Below are positions 24,701-38,300 of a stretch of 64,000 nucleotides of DNA, in pieces. The notes under the pieces are model-generated. The model did no database searches, had not been told where the DNA came from, and saw only the letters and a list, made by a program, of their open reading frames with translations. This DNA comes from Phoronis australis (lineage: Eukaryota > Phoronida > Phoronidae), in contig NMRA01000017.1 in the NCBI GenBank assembly GCA_002633005.1, positions 1,305,474 to 1,369,473 on the forward strand, written 5' to 3'. Position 1 is the first letter of the stretch. Every line of letters begins with the position of its first letter. A program made the translations under genes and the position numbers.

Positions 24701-26655
24701 GCAGACTATTCTATCATCAAGTGTTGCAAGTAATCTAGTAAATCGCTTTCAGGACTAAAACAAATTGGTATCATTGGAAGGACGTTTTGAGACCATTTTG
24801 CAGAAATTCATTCTTAAAGCTAAAAACAAAGGAATGGAGACTGAACCAATGACCTACCTGGTTCTTCATCGTCTGGATGTTTGCTTATGGGGCAGCTGAT
24901 TGTGTACTGGTTGATTTGTTGGCAATATGTACCCTCTCCGCACTCCATCTGATAAACTTGTGGTTCTGAGAATTGACAGTTGATTAAAAAGTAGACAATG
25001 GGATCACTCTCTCCTGCACACCTGTACGCAATTGCCGATTGGTTATGACACGTCACCTCTCTCTTCGCGTGATGCGTCAGTGCAGTTGGTGCACTAGATG
25101 TGACGTGACAGTATATCAATGCGCAGAGGAGAATTGCAACTGGAAAACGTCAAAGTTAAAGTTACACAAATAAAGCCGAGACTCCCTTTTGTCATTATGC
25201 GTTCACATATAGATATGTGGGCGCATATTGCCGCCATCTCTGTCAGTGGGCGTCCGGCGTCCACTGCTGTATCTCCGTTGCAGGATCTTGATGACATTTG
25301 GTCAATGTGGTCCTATAACGCTCATGACAGATGATGGCGAATTTCGATCCGGCTACTGCTGTGCCCCTTAGTGGCAATTTTATTTTTTGCGTTTGCCTCT
25401 GTTTCTCCGCAGTTCCTTGATGGATTTTCTTGGTTTATTAAGGAGATAACAGCTCCTTCCCACTTTCGAAAGGCTTTGACGTATTCTGCGCCACCTAGGG
25501 CGCTTTTAAAAATGGAGTATTTTTTTGGCGTCAGACTCTCTATCCGACAAACTGCACGAAGAATCATTATGAAAATTGGCAGATGTGTTTCTGATGAGAA
25601 GACCGCGGCGCAAATTGAATTTCAGGTGTGTTTAACTACTTTAGCGCTCCCAATAGCCATTTTTGCGACAGTAGCAGGATCTTTGTAGTGGCTGATATTT
25701 TTCTATGGAGCCGACAACGAATGACGATTAGTTTCAGGCCAATCTGACTACTGCTGTGCCCTCTTGTAGTAATCTTATATTTTTTACGTTTACCTCTGTA
25801 TCTTCGAACTTCAGTGATTGATTTTCGTGAAGCTTGGCAAATGAGTTTCTAGGATAGGACGATGCTGTTCCATTTTTGGATGGATTTAATATATTTTGCG
25901 TGATGTAGTGCCCATTTTTATTTTATTCGAGCGACTTTCTGGCGTCCACCTCTTTGTCCACCAAACCGCTCAAATGATCATTTTACTAAAAATAAGCATA
26001 TGAGTTCCTTATGAGAAGACAGTGGCTAATGTTGTTTTTGGAAGAGTCTGACAACTGTAGCGTCCCTTAGTGGTAATATCTTCTAGGCATAATCTGATCG
26101 TATTCTAAAAACAATACGCTGCAGTATTCCAGTAAGATCAAAAACTCTAAATGTTCAAAAACTCCCGTTCGTGAGGCAAAAACTCGCAAAAAAATTTTGC
26201 GCGAACTTTTCGACTTCAAATATACAAAGAATTCAAATTTCGTTTCACATTTTGTAGATTGATTAGAGAAGCAACGTTACAATTCTGACAGATTTAAATG
26301 GTTACTTGTGAGTTGTCTTACGTAAAAGATAATCGTCCAGAAAAGTTTTATGCACAATTCATTGCTATCTCCCTGATGTTTTCATTCTTACGGCCGAAAA
26401 ACTCATTTATTGTTGGACTGTGGTCGACTTCTTGAAGTTACGGCTTCCTGGTTATTCTGATAGTGTTAAACACAAAATATTGTAAGAGAAAAAGGCGTCA
26501 TTGAGTGACAATGGCGTCATCAAAAATTTCCATTAAAGCCACTTGTACATCCAAGTAGCTACGCATTGTGCCCATGTCTTAGTTATTTTAACTTTTTACT
26601 TTTTGTAAATTAAAAAAAAAGTTAATATTAAACGCTACTTACTTGAGGAGACCAT
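21758..26655 (-). CDS. Secreted chitin deacetylase A: signal peptide, one chitin-binding module, CE4 domain
   Basis: Exons on the minus strand are 26643-26655 (ATG), 24858-25139, 23127/23126-23360 (lower edge 23126) and 21758-22514 (stop). Phases 1,1,2 join to 428 residues. Residues 1-21 are a signal peptide (MVSSIAILLCALIYCHVTSS). Residues about 32-88 form a six-cysteine module. A proline run follows at 111-116. The CE4 polysaccharide deacetylase domain fills the rest: motif 1 FSVDD (D139, D140), motif 2 HSCSH (H195, H199), motif 3 RTPF (R240), a late WPF segment and MHFSWF with its histidine. CE4 enzymes remove N-acetyl groups from chitin using a metal held by Asp and two His, all present here. 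It probably acts outside the cell on cuticle-like or gut chitin. The 13-base first exon is inferred from the in-frame ATG, strong GTAAGT donor and hydrophobic reading across the junction. It is a tandem paralogue of the gene at 29390-41093. Confidence 0.88.
25197..26085 (+). mobile_element. Modular repeat element copy D, 3'-truncated, in intron 1 of chitin deacetylase A
   Basis: The head ATGCGTTCACATATAGATAT gives way to GTGGGCGCATATTGCC. Modules follow with CCTTAGTGGCAATTTT, GCGCCACCTAGGGCG, CCTCTTGTAGTAATC and similar decayed endings. The terminal hairpin is absent. It is more diverged than the copies in CCDC149. Confidence 0.7.
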
Positions 26656-29389
26656 GTCTAAGAGGTTATATTTATTGTCACTACAAGCGCCAACTATCCC
26701 GTTACGAAACCTATGCACCAATAGACTGGAGCTTCACTATTTCGGCGTATTTTGATGTGTGTAAGGCAACATTTTGTTTTAATGGATTTTTAGGCCAGGT
26801 AAAATACAGTCAAGTCTTACGAAAATGATAATAAAATAACTGTAGCGAACGTACGGAGAACGTTGGACATCTCAAGTTCTAAATGATGATCTTCAATCTC
26901 TGATATAAAGTAATTAAATTCATGGACATTGTGGGACCACGTTAACACTTAAATGTATTTATGTTGTATTTATGTTTGAATGATTGACGAATAATGGGTA
27001 GAGCCCAGGTGGGTCCACGAACAAGGCATACGTAGGCGATAAATGGTCACCACAAAGAAGTTCAAAAGAAAATCCAAAATACGCAAGAAAATTGCAAAAG
27101 CATGAGAAAGACTGAAAAGATGGGCGATTAACAGCATTAGGCGTGCTGACGAGGGTAGCTCACGCCCACCCGATGGTACAGCACAACACTTCACTTTTTT
27201 AAAAGTAGCAAGTTAATGAATCTGGTGTACTGTATCATGCATACGTACTGGCAAAAGCAAAAGTCATTCATCAGAAATCACAAAATAACTGATAACACAT
27301 AAAATCAATTGAGTATAGTGTCACCATGGCGTCACCGCCACAAGCGTGACGGAGAATGGCCTTTCATAAAACCATTTAATGATTTGATGAAAGCAAATGC
27401 AGCCAGGAGGTCAATTGGTTTCTCATTGTCACAATTCACATCGTACTTAACGAAACTACTTTAACATTGACTATGTTATTTCTAAACTAATTGGTAAAAT
27501 CGTGTTTGACGTCCAAAATCTTCTTCAACTGGTTTGCTAAACCTTTTTAAAATTCCTCTGGATTTGTCTTCAGATTTATTAGGCACTAAACGAATTATTT
27601 CACTGGAGCAGTGGGCTGTCAAATTCTAAACGATTAGCTTATGGGCGGTTCATTTGTTAGTGTCTGTCTACGTTCATCACTCTCGCCCGGTATAAAATTT
27701 GCCTCACATTTTTCTTTACGTACATTAGAAATGTTTTAAAGGTTTGAGAAGGGTGTAGTATTGTTAACTGATTTCACTCCGAACAAATGGTAAGAACGGG
27801 ATTACGTTCTGGAAGGGAGAAAGTCTTTTACACCAGCGCAGCATTTTCACGCCTTCATGGAATTTGTACAGTGCCTGACATTTGATCGAAATTCATATGA
27901 TCAAGAAGGGACTTACTGTTGTGAAAAGAATAGTGAACCCTGTTTTGATGATTTTACTCAAAGCTGGCTCTTTCCGTGAACTACATACACGCAATCCGAT
28001 CACAGGGGCTTACTTAATCATCTTGAGCACTAAAACCTAGGCGAAAAATCCTCAGTTTGGTCGGTAGAACGTGTAGTTAATGATGCGTCTTGTCACTGTT
28101 TCTCCGAAGCACATTGCCAAGGTGATTTTCTGATATCACCCCAGACCACTCAAAATCACGCGAATGAAACGCAATTCACTTGATCGGAAACTTACTACAA
28201 AAATGGCGGTCACAGAAGTGATTTGTTGGCGAGACTGGAATGTTGAATTATGTAATAGAATTGTCTGTTATAACAAATATTTCTCTCTACAAGTTCCTCA
28301 CGGTCGTCTTGCGTTTGCGGAACGCGCCCCCTTTATCGAGAGAAACTTGCCCCTAGAACAGCTGTGGCAACGAGCAGGTGTGACTGACTTCACTAACCAT
28401 TAATTGAAACTGCGTTGAGTGTCGAATGTGACAGAAGTCTCGCCTGATCTCGCCTCATCACGAAGTATTCTCTTATGGGCATTTCCTGTTGTATCAGCCC
28501 TTGATCAGTAAAAGTATCATTCAAGTGAAACTGCCCATTTATTGTTTCAAGAAGTGGTTCCAAGCTATGGTTCCAAACAAAGTTTTTCCTCCCGTCCGTC
28601 GATTACGTATTGCACATTAAGTCTATTTATTTTTATATTGTATTCTGTGATGCATCCATGTCACTATAATAAATGTGAAACATATCAACCTGCCAAAGCG
28701 GGAATAACTCTCGTTGATTTGCATGTAGCAGACTTTGCGTCGGTAAGGAGTAATTAGAGCTTGTTACAATACTTATAAAAATTCACGATAGATATTTGAT
28801 TGGGTCACTTAGGCACAAAGTATCGATAATTATCTTATAAGTATCTTATCTCACGTACAAAATGTAGAATTTCAAATCTGTCTTTATGTATCTATTACAT
28901 TTCTTCCAATTCACGACCTTTCACGGACAGCGAAAATCGACGCGTTTGCATCCCCGAGCATACAAGATTTGTGGGGTACGAGTCTTTTGATCCACTGGAC
29001 TTTCGAACGTCACACAGACAATCGTCTGCTCGGTAAGCTTTCAGTTGACGGATAGATGCTACATGTATGCTGGAATCTACGATAAACTGAACTTCTTGAA
29101 ATAGCAGTAAAATGAAGTGATCTCACCAGATGGTAGCCTATTGTGTATTTCAGTGATGTTGATGCAGCTCAAGCCGCTGAGCGCTGGCCTACATTCCTTT
29201 GTGTATATGACGTCTCTAACTATCAGGTCCAGGAGGAAAGGTACATAAATGATCTATTAAAAATAATAATAACAGACTCAATCAGTTTTATACAAATTAA
29301 GCTCAATGTTTGCCAATTTCATCAAAGCCTAGAGTTCAAAAGCTTTCATCTTATACATCAACTATATTGGCAGATGGATTATGAAATCT
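26656..29389. other. Intergenic region between the two chitin deacetylases
   Basis: This is the promoter side of chitin deacetylase A and the downstream side of B. No coding homology was recognised. An open frame at 28164-28403 (+) lacks family resemblance. No convincing TATA box sits at the expected distance above the inferred start of A. A CTATTGG (inverted CCAAT) occurs near 26713-26721. Confidence 0.4.
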
Positions 29390-32300
29390 TTAACAGTTAA
29401 CTGGACTAAATTTTCCTTTCTTCATTTCTTCGTGGGTGACTTGGTTTTCCATCCACTGAAGGATCTTATACGACGATACAATCCACACATCGGGCAGTTG
29501 TTGGATCTCATCAAGAAACTCTGTCATTGCTTTAAGATTATGGTTTCGGTGCGGTCCGGCAAACCAGGCGAAGTGCATGTTCAAACCAAATGGCACTTTT
29601 TCTTTGCTTGAGTAAAAGCGATAGAAGTTTTTCTTCAAGTACTTAAGTGAATCTTCTTGATTTGATGGCTGACACTGGTCAAGCATAGCAAGTCCTACTT
29701 TCTCGAATCCAGGAACAGGACAGTCGTAATACTTATTCAGTGGCACCTCCCACAAAGGAAAATCCTTGGTAGGACAGCCGTGGACGTTGGCACACCGTCC
29801 GGGATGGTCTTTCATATTTTCAATCAAATACGGCCAGTACAACTTTGCGCGAGGAACGAGCGAAGTGTCGTAACTGAAGCCGTTTTCAAACAGCATTTCG
29901 AATACATGGTTCCCCCCTACTTCCAGAAAAGGTGCCCTCATTCCTTTCACCTCTGTACTCGATATTCCGGTCTTCTCCTCCACAATTCTGGTAATGCCGA
30001 CAACTTCATCTTCCCATTCAGCTTTCGACGCATTCCTCCACCAAGAAGAAGGAGAGCGATGAGTTGTTCCGTGGCTGTTGATCTCATGTCCGTAGTCGTT
30101 GTGAAGCTCCTTCAGCAACTTGAATCTACAAAATAGTCACGTGACAGCATAACGAAATGCTTCTGCAGCCTATTTGCAGTTTATAGCGCATATTTGTAGC
30201 ATATTTCAGAAACTAAACTTCTCGTGTGTTTTCTGTCAGACCCCATTCCCATGCACGATGTCGCAGCTGTTACTGAAGAGTTCGAACGATTACAATGACT
30301 TCAATCAAGTTTTATCTACCTGTTATACTTTCTGAAAGGTGTGATTAGCAACTATACCAAAAATATTTGTTGTAGAAATGGAAATTGATAATCTTTAATT
30401 TTTGTTTACACGAATAATTTGTACACAGGTATTTTTGCACGTGAGTATGTTACTCTTGTTTTCTATTTTTTGGGTTTCTGCTCACAACTACACATGTGCA
30501 AACACTCCCAACAAAAGTAAATTTACAAATTTCGATACTGCGAAATTCATCACTGATTTGTAGTCGAAAACAAACGCTCAACAGGGAGAACTGTACGGGG
30601 AAATCTAAATCCAACATTTTTAAAAGGACCCAAACTTAAAAGTATTTATGATAAAACCTGTAAGGTCCTTTCCATACGGGTGTAAGGACTTAGAATGTCG
30701 TGAAATTTGTAAGACTTGAGGGTAATCCGTAAGAGCGACATGTATGCACATATTAGAGTAAAGCTAGATCCACATGAACCCAAAGCAAACATCGAAGGGT
30801 CAAAAAACCTCTGCAACCTCATGTAAATTAGGTTATACTGAACAGATTGAGCAAATTTGACCTACATAAACGACCATGCAGAGTGAACACCGAGAAATTG
30901 ATAGTCCAGTGACGCAAATTCTTGATAGTGTTCCGCTTTCATACATGTGTCAGTAGCGGATTTAGGGGGCCATGCCCACCCAAAAATTCTACCAGATACC
31001 ATTTGGCAGTTCGGGTGCGAATTGCTGACTAGCATATACGCGCAACCAGCCAGGGGCTCGGGGGGTGAATAAACAATGCATAGGCCCTGAACAAAGCCCG
31101 TTTACCGTTTTTTTTTAATCAAACGGTCCGCAAACCCAAAAATTCGAGACCCCTGTATCCCTACAGTTTAGCCTGCTCGCTCGCGTCTGCCGAAATTCTG
31201 GTTTTTCCTGTGCCCTGGCCCCCCCCCTAACTCAAAATCCTGGATCCGCCCCTGTGTGCACGTCATTGCTTATTGCCAGTATGCATCCTTACACAGTATT
31301 TACTTGAACCACGTTGTAGGTTGCCGTTACAGTGCAGTTGTTCGGGTTTTTTCTATTCTTAAACAGTTGTAAGGAAGAGTCAAACACTCCCGGTGTAATT
31401 CCGTCGTCGATACTGAAGTAGACAAACATCGGCGTCTTGTTCCGCGATATCTTAACCAGTGACTTCGCAGCTTCCACTGGTTTCTTTGTTGACAAGGGTT
31501 TTCCAGAATCTCCGCCTGAAGCTGCTCAAAAAAATGATAAAACATATTCATGGTAGCACAGCATGTAAATGGAGGTATAATGAGGAAATTCGATAGCATT
31601 CTATTGGCAAAACTCTAGGTACACAACCGTGAAATCATTTCTTTGTCTTGTTTTTCCCCAAGAGCGTCGATGATGTCCTACAGTCTTCCTGAAGACACTC
31701 CTTTCTTATTGGGATTGGTACCGGTCCAACAAGGTAGGACATAGAAACCCTTCAGATACTAAGATGTAGCTACTGTTTTTAAATTGATACTAGTTAAGTT
31801 AAACTGGTTAATTTCAATCACAGATTTCGTCGAAAAAAACAGGCTTTGTACAATAATTTCATTTTAGAATTAAAAATAAATTATTCCTACCTTGTATGAC
31901 GAAAGGATTTTCATACAAATAAACTGTAAACATTATGTTAAGTACAATCCTTAAAGGAGAATGCCAGCCGATTTAACTAGTGTTTGTTACCGTCTTGATC
32001 GTTCTATATCCACATGACCTCGCACAGTCGATCACACCTCGCCGAGAGATGTGGCGTTAACCAGTGAGGAAGGTGAGTATATGACGCAGCGACGTCAGTG
32101 ATTCTTCAGCTGAGTGTGTGCCGCTATGGTGTGGCATATCGTTCCCGCTTGCGCGAACCACAAAATGTTTTGGAAGTGGTTACCGGCAGTAAAGAACGAA
32201 AAATACGCCGTTAATACCAAGTACGAGGCCGTGTAATATCCCCGTGTCTGTGGCGGGCATTGTTTGATTTCAAAATAAATTATTCTTACCCTCAACCAAT

Positions 32301-35300
32301 GTTTATATAAAACTGAAACAAAGTGTCAAAGTCTGTCTCAGTAGATACATTTTGTAATGCCTTAGGAGAGTTCGTGAATGCAAATGTTGTGAGAAATCAA
32401 GAATAAATTAGTCATATAGGCTTTAGATGCAATAAAACTAATTCGGACCGGGCGGCCGCCCGTGTTAGCGCAGTGCTAATTCAGTGTTTGCTGACAGAAA
32501 GCTGTTGTGTGGTCAGATGTTAGAGGAATCTTTATTTGTATGTATATACATTATTCAAATCATTGTACCTTTTCCCTGTACAGTTCTGTGGACTAAGGGA
32601 ACCTGGTTTCGCGGCCCCCGACGAGTACGTAGACTTGCAATTTCGCCGCGAATTCACCAAAATATTCACGTGCACATCACTTTATTGGTTCACTAGTCTA
32701 GTCTTTTCGTGACTGGAAGTTTAGTTTTCAACTTTCGCAGCAGACTAATCCGGCTGGTTTATGTTTGTAATGTCTCCAGTCCGGCTGCGATGAGCCTGAT
32801 TGGGTTCCAAGCTACTGGGTTATAACGAGCTTAAAAACTCAATGTATTTATAAGGGTTTTACATCGAATTTTGACGATTTATTGGTGTAAAATGATGAAT
32901 TCAAACGACAAACTGACACCAGTAAGCGTCTTTTGAACTGCTGAGCAGACTGTGTTAGAGCCTGTGACGTCATCGGTTAATTGCAACACCTCCGTCTTTC
33001 GCCTGGTGTCAGGTAAAAGAACTGAACTTGCTGTTATCGAATGGAACTATTCTATCTAAATTGATATAAAATACGTTGTTTTTTCAGTGGTATTCTCCTT
33101 TAAGCATACTTACAAGCTTCTTGACCATTTAGCTGAAACTTAAGCCTCCGGATATACAAAAGCATGGCTTTTACCGCTGTTCAAAAGACTTCCGGGAAAA
33201 ATCAATTGACTCATTTGATAATCAAACCAGTGTAGGTTTGTCGGCGCGCCATTTAGCGGAGTAATGTTGCAAACAGAGCACCGCAAGTACACTGGACATG
33301 TCGCCGCTGGCATGAAAAACTCCCTTTTGCGACTCAACTACTTTTCCCTAAATTCTTGGCGCATTCACAAACTTTGTTTCCTCACTCATGTCATATTTTT
33401 CTATCTCTTTATCTTTTTTGCGAGCTCCTCTTTTATTTATGAAATTTTCTAAAGTAAACAGGGCATTGAAATTATTGAAAGTAACCAGGCATCTTTTCTT
33501 GCAACGCCCCTAACTTAAGGAAGCAGTACTTTTTATTTTATGTAATCTCAAGAATTCAACTGATACATTCAGTCAACTTTTGATATGTATTAAAGCTAAA
33601 ACATGACGTAGTAATGAAGATAAAATACCAATGGAAAGGTTAATCAGTGATTGTACAAAGTCCCCAAACGCGCTGAAAATTTTGAGAACATACCTGAGTC
33701 CTGATAGAGACTGTTTCATGCAATCGGCCACAGTGCCACACTTGATTACAAGTGTACGGTTACAGCAAGAGACGTTTACCGCGCACGATTTCGCCTAAGC
33801 CAAGGAACGTATGCTAGATGTGCGACAGGGTTTTCAAGAATGAACGAGGAGTCAAAATCCATCATGGTGTTACGAAGTGCTTACAGAGGAAACGGGCACA
33901 GCCCGGAGTCTAACCACAGTGCAGCTGGCCTTCTTGATGTTGAGTACCGAACATAGATAGCCTGCAGCCAGTCGCATTTCCCTTTTGATCCTGAAGTTGC
34001 AGAGGCATTCATCGAGGTTTCAAATGAATCTGAAGAGCCTCTTCACGATTCTACGACCAGTCGCCAGTGGCAGGTTTTCGCCAACACAGAAAATTCTCGA
34101 GAAGTACTCACAGTTGAACCAATCCTAATAGAAGATTCCGTCCAGTATACCCCAATGTTACGGTTCCAGCCACCTAACCTGAGAGCGCCAAGCGTGACAA
34201 GATTCTGGGGCCCAACCATAGCGACACAAGTGTATGGAGGTAGTTGGATGAGGATTCCCCAAAAAAATATTGACGTAACGTTGGTAGTGTTAGCTCAAGA
34301 AATTCGAGTCTTCGACTGAGATAGTCCACAACATCTGCAAAGAACGATTTGGAATCAAAGAGAAGGAGCAGTTCATTCATGACAGAGGGTTCAGCAGAAG
34401 ACTGCAGGAGATAGCTAAAATCCAGGTAGATTTGAGGGGTTTAAAGAAGCAATGGAAAGACGCAGAAGAGTCAGAGAAAGAGGGTTTGCCTGTTCTGAGA
34501 GATGAGTTAAGATATCGCTTGTTTAATCTTCAAAGGGCAGAGGGATTGAAGAAGAAAAGAAAGGAGAAGGCCAGAACAAGACAAGAATTTACCACCAATC
34601 CTTTGAAGTTTGCCAAAGAGCTGCTAAGTAACACAACCAGTGGCCAACTGCCGTGTAGCAAAAAGGGGAGTTAGAACAGCACCTGGCCACCACACATGGG
34701 GACCAATTTAGGGAAGCACCCTTAGAAGATTTTGACAGAGTGGATGTAGTTACCATTTGATTTGAGCGACGTAAAGCTTTCTGAACTTAGAAAGTTTGTG
34801 ATGAAAGCAAGATCGTCTTGGCCACTCACGCTTACGGTTCAGCTTATTTATAGAGACCTGGAAATCAAAGAAAGCTTACAAGGAATTGGGGTTTAGCCAA
34901 AGGTGTTTTGTCCCAAAACAGTTTGATACAAAGTTAATCAAGGACTTTCATCCCACAACGTAGTTAGATGTCCAGTGCAGCATCTTTTTTCTTGTTTGAT
35001 CTGGCCGTGGTTTGACTGGACCTAGCCAATGTGTATGACTCAGTGCTTTGATATTCAAGGCCTTGAAAGTTTATCATGTCGCATGTGACATTCTATTTCA
35101 GAGGTATCAAGATGAGGTTCACCACCAAGGAGGTTTCCACGACATTTCAAGATTTACTGAAAAGCGTTCTACGCCGGTGGACTTTTTCAGCCGTCCTGTT
35201 CGTGCTACCAATGAACCTTTACTACAATGTGTTAGGATGACATCGTGCCGGCCCTTTGTCGATGATTTGACAATACAAACAATTTTTTATTGGCGCTGGT

Positions 35301-38300
35301 TAGATTCTAAGAAAGCTCGAAGAACTTATGGGTCGGGCAAGGATGCATTTTAAAGTGGAAGAGTACAGAGGCATAGTTGTTGTCAAAGGAAAGTTAAATC
35401 AACACCATGTTTTCATGGTGAGAAGATTCATTCAGTTAGCGACAAAAGTGTCAAGTATTTGGGCAAGGTATACGACAGGTCACTGAAAGACCAGAACAAC
35501 AACAGAAACACAGTCGGAATGCTGAAAGAAGGTGTTCAAAGAATTCATAAGTGTGATCTGCCAGGGAAGTACAAGGTATGGCATGGTGCTACCAGTTTGT
35601 GTTCTTACCGAAGATAGAATAGACGTTATTTATGTATGACTTTCCTCTGTCTACAGTGAAATATATGGGGGGTCTATGCAATCTGTTCATTAGGAAATGG
35701 TGAGCTAGGAGTGCCGCCTAGTTTCTCATCTTTTATATTCTCTTGTCAAGGTCTTAAGGTTTCAAAGGTCAGGAACATGTTCACTCTTCGGGACTACAAA
35801 GACAAGTTGGTCAAGTCTGTGGACATCAAAAAGTTACTTCGGTTCGGAAATGGAGCTGAAGCGACAGCAGAAAGCAGGTTGAGACATACATTGTCGGTCC
35901 AATTTGCAGAGGTAGGCAAGGTCTACGCATAGTCCCTTTTCAGAGGTGGTCATCAGCCAAGGAAAAAGTCAAGAGAGGCATAAGGTGTTAGCAGAGGTTA
36001 GCAACGAGGAATAAGAAACAAAATACGCCCGCGCTGTTGGTTTGAGGAAGAAAAGAACTTGAACAGCACGGGTAGGGATTTTCAACAGGAAGATTTCGTC
36101 GACTTATCGTAGATCGTTGGAGCAGCAACGTTTATCTTTTCTGTTGAAGTCCATTGTGACCGCTTACCTACCAAAGCAAAATTGAGTGTGTGGAAACTTG
36201 AGGAGAATGACAAGTGCAAGGGATGCGGAGGTGGTGAGACACTTCATCATATGCTGTTGTAGTGCATCTCTAGCTAAAGGAAAATGTACTTGAAGACACG
36301 ACAAGGTTTTGAAAGAATTTGCTCTTGTACTTGATTAGGAAAGGCGCTCACAAAGAAAGGTTTCCATGGGCAAGTTCATCTCACTGATAGGAGTTCATTC
36401 AAAGCAGTCCAGAGAAAACACATTGACACAAGACTGGAATATGACCGTTGACACTAATACACAAGGCAGATTCCTACAAACCTGCGTCCAAATATCGTCA
36501 TTTGACCCAATTCGACTTAGTCGGTGTGTTAGTTGAACTCATTGTCCCATGGGAGGCCAGGGTGATGGAGGCTTACAAACGGAAGCTACTGAAGTACAGT
36601 GGTCTAATACATCAATGTTCTATCAACTGGCGGAAACCGTTTTGTTTCCCCGTCGAGGTTGGATGCAGAAGTTTCGTCCACGCTGCAAGTGTCTGGAAGA
36701 TGTACAAGGCTCTTGGCGTTTTTGGAAAATCTCATAAGTTGAAGAGAAGCCTGTCATCGGCCGCTGAGATCGCTTCTTTATAGTTGTGGCTGCAGAGGGT
36801 GTTCCAGCAACAGATCCCCCATAAGACCCGAGTCTGATCAGCTCCAGTGGCCTACCGTTTGAGGAAGTACAAGATTCACGGCTGAAACGTCTGAAGACGT
36901 TACTGACGACGGTATGGGGAAAGCAGCACAACACCTGCTGTTTTAAGTAAGCAAGTGCGTGTTTATTGACGATAAATCAACTTTTGTGGTTTATGAAGAT
37001 AGCCGCTCAGCTTGATTGTGAGCTTCAATCATATTTACTTCAGTATTTAGCAGTCATTTCACTAATGCAAAATTGCAGCGCCCACATTGAAGCAACAGTC
37101 TTAGCAGCGATCACACTTACGACCTTTGATGAAACGAGCCCCACCTCGTAGCTAAGACGAACAAAGGCACTTGATTGCGAAGGTAGTGTTGCATTTCACA
37201 AGAACATACTATTACAGCTAAATTCAGAAGTAGTTTGTAGTCATTCTAAATTCCATTTTTATGTCGACCCTTTAATAGTTTGTGTGCAATAAAGTTCTAA
37301 GCTGCGATCAGACGTACGATCTTTGATAAAACGGGCCCCGTATAGAGACTATCAAGTGGGTATAATATATTGTAGGGACCCTGGAATTCAACCCGTACTA
37401 TATCGCACGAGGAAAGAACAGACCAAATATTAACTAATTTTACAAAGCCAGAAATTATCAAAATACTCAATTAATATGACGAACCCTCGAACTTTTAAGC
37501 GTGTCTTGCCGTTCAAACGGCATTATAGTTATAGTGTTTGCATGCAGATGAACTCGACAATTAAAGCTTTTTGGCTCACTTTTTATGCCTCCCAATGTAT
37601 TGTGTCGGCACTGAATAAAGGTGTCGGTAAACTGCACACAGCTGGTGCCTTTGCGACATGAAAATTTGTACGTCGAAACGCGAGCAACCGTGTTTGGGCA
37701 CACAACGCGAACAAAGTCCTTGTTGTTCAAGCAGTAGAAACCAGACTTCGTTCTCGAACAATTGAATGGTCTGCCATTGGCCGAGTTGCGACGCGGTGGC
37801 GGAGGCGCGGTAGTGGAAGACGTGACTCGTGGATTAGGCTTCGTCCGAACAGTCTCTGTTGAAAGAAACAGCACAAATATTAAGGTGACTCCAACAAAAT
37901 ATTACAACTGGCAACAATGTAAATGGTGTGCACACAAACACGATGTATATGAACGCACTGTGTTGAGTGTTTGCGTTTCCTTCATGGGCGGCGCAGCAGT
38001 GAAAAAAGTGGGNTGTAGCCTCCTACGGTGCGCCGCCCATGTCCTTCCATTGTTGGATAGAAGAACATAAACAGCGTGTGCCAACTGAAGTTTTGCCGTG
38101 CGTCCTGACACACAATCAAAATGTCTCGCTTTTTCACCTACGACAAAGTTATATTTTTATTACATATCAATATGATTTTTCATGAGCCCCATTATCCTGT
38201 AAGCATCAATGAAACGTTTTAGGGCCCTTCTGTTTTGGCATAGACTTAGATGTTCCGCTGGCCGGATGCATTTGTCCCGTGTTGTCAGACCAGGTGAGAC

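Noticed and set aside
29780-30136. 118-codon plus-strand frame
   Set aside because: It is the antisense of the catalytic exon of chitin deacetylase B.
30951-31254. 8-bp target duplication that would make the MITE an hAT element
   Set aside because: The flanks share only TGTG in a TG-rich context, so superfamily cannot be assigned.
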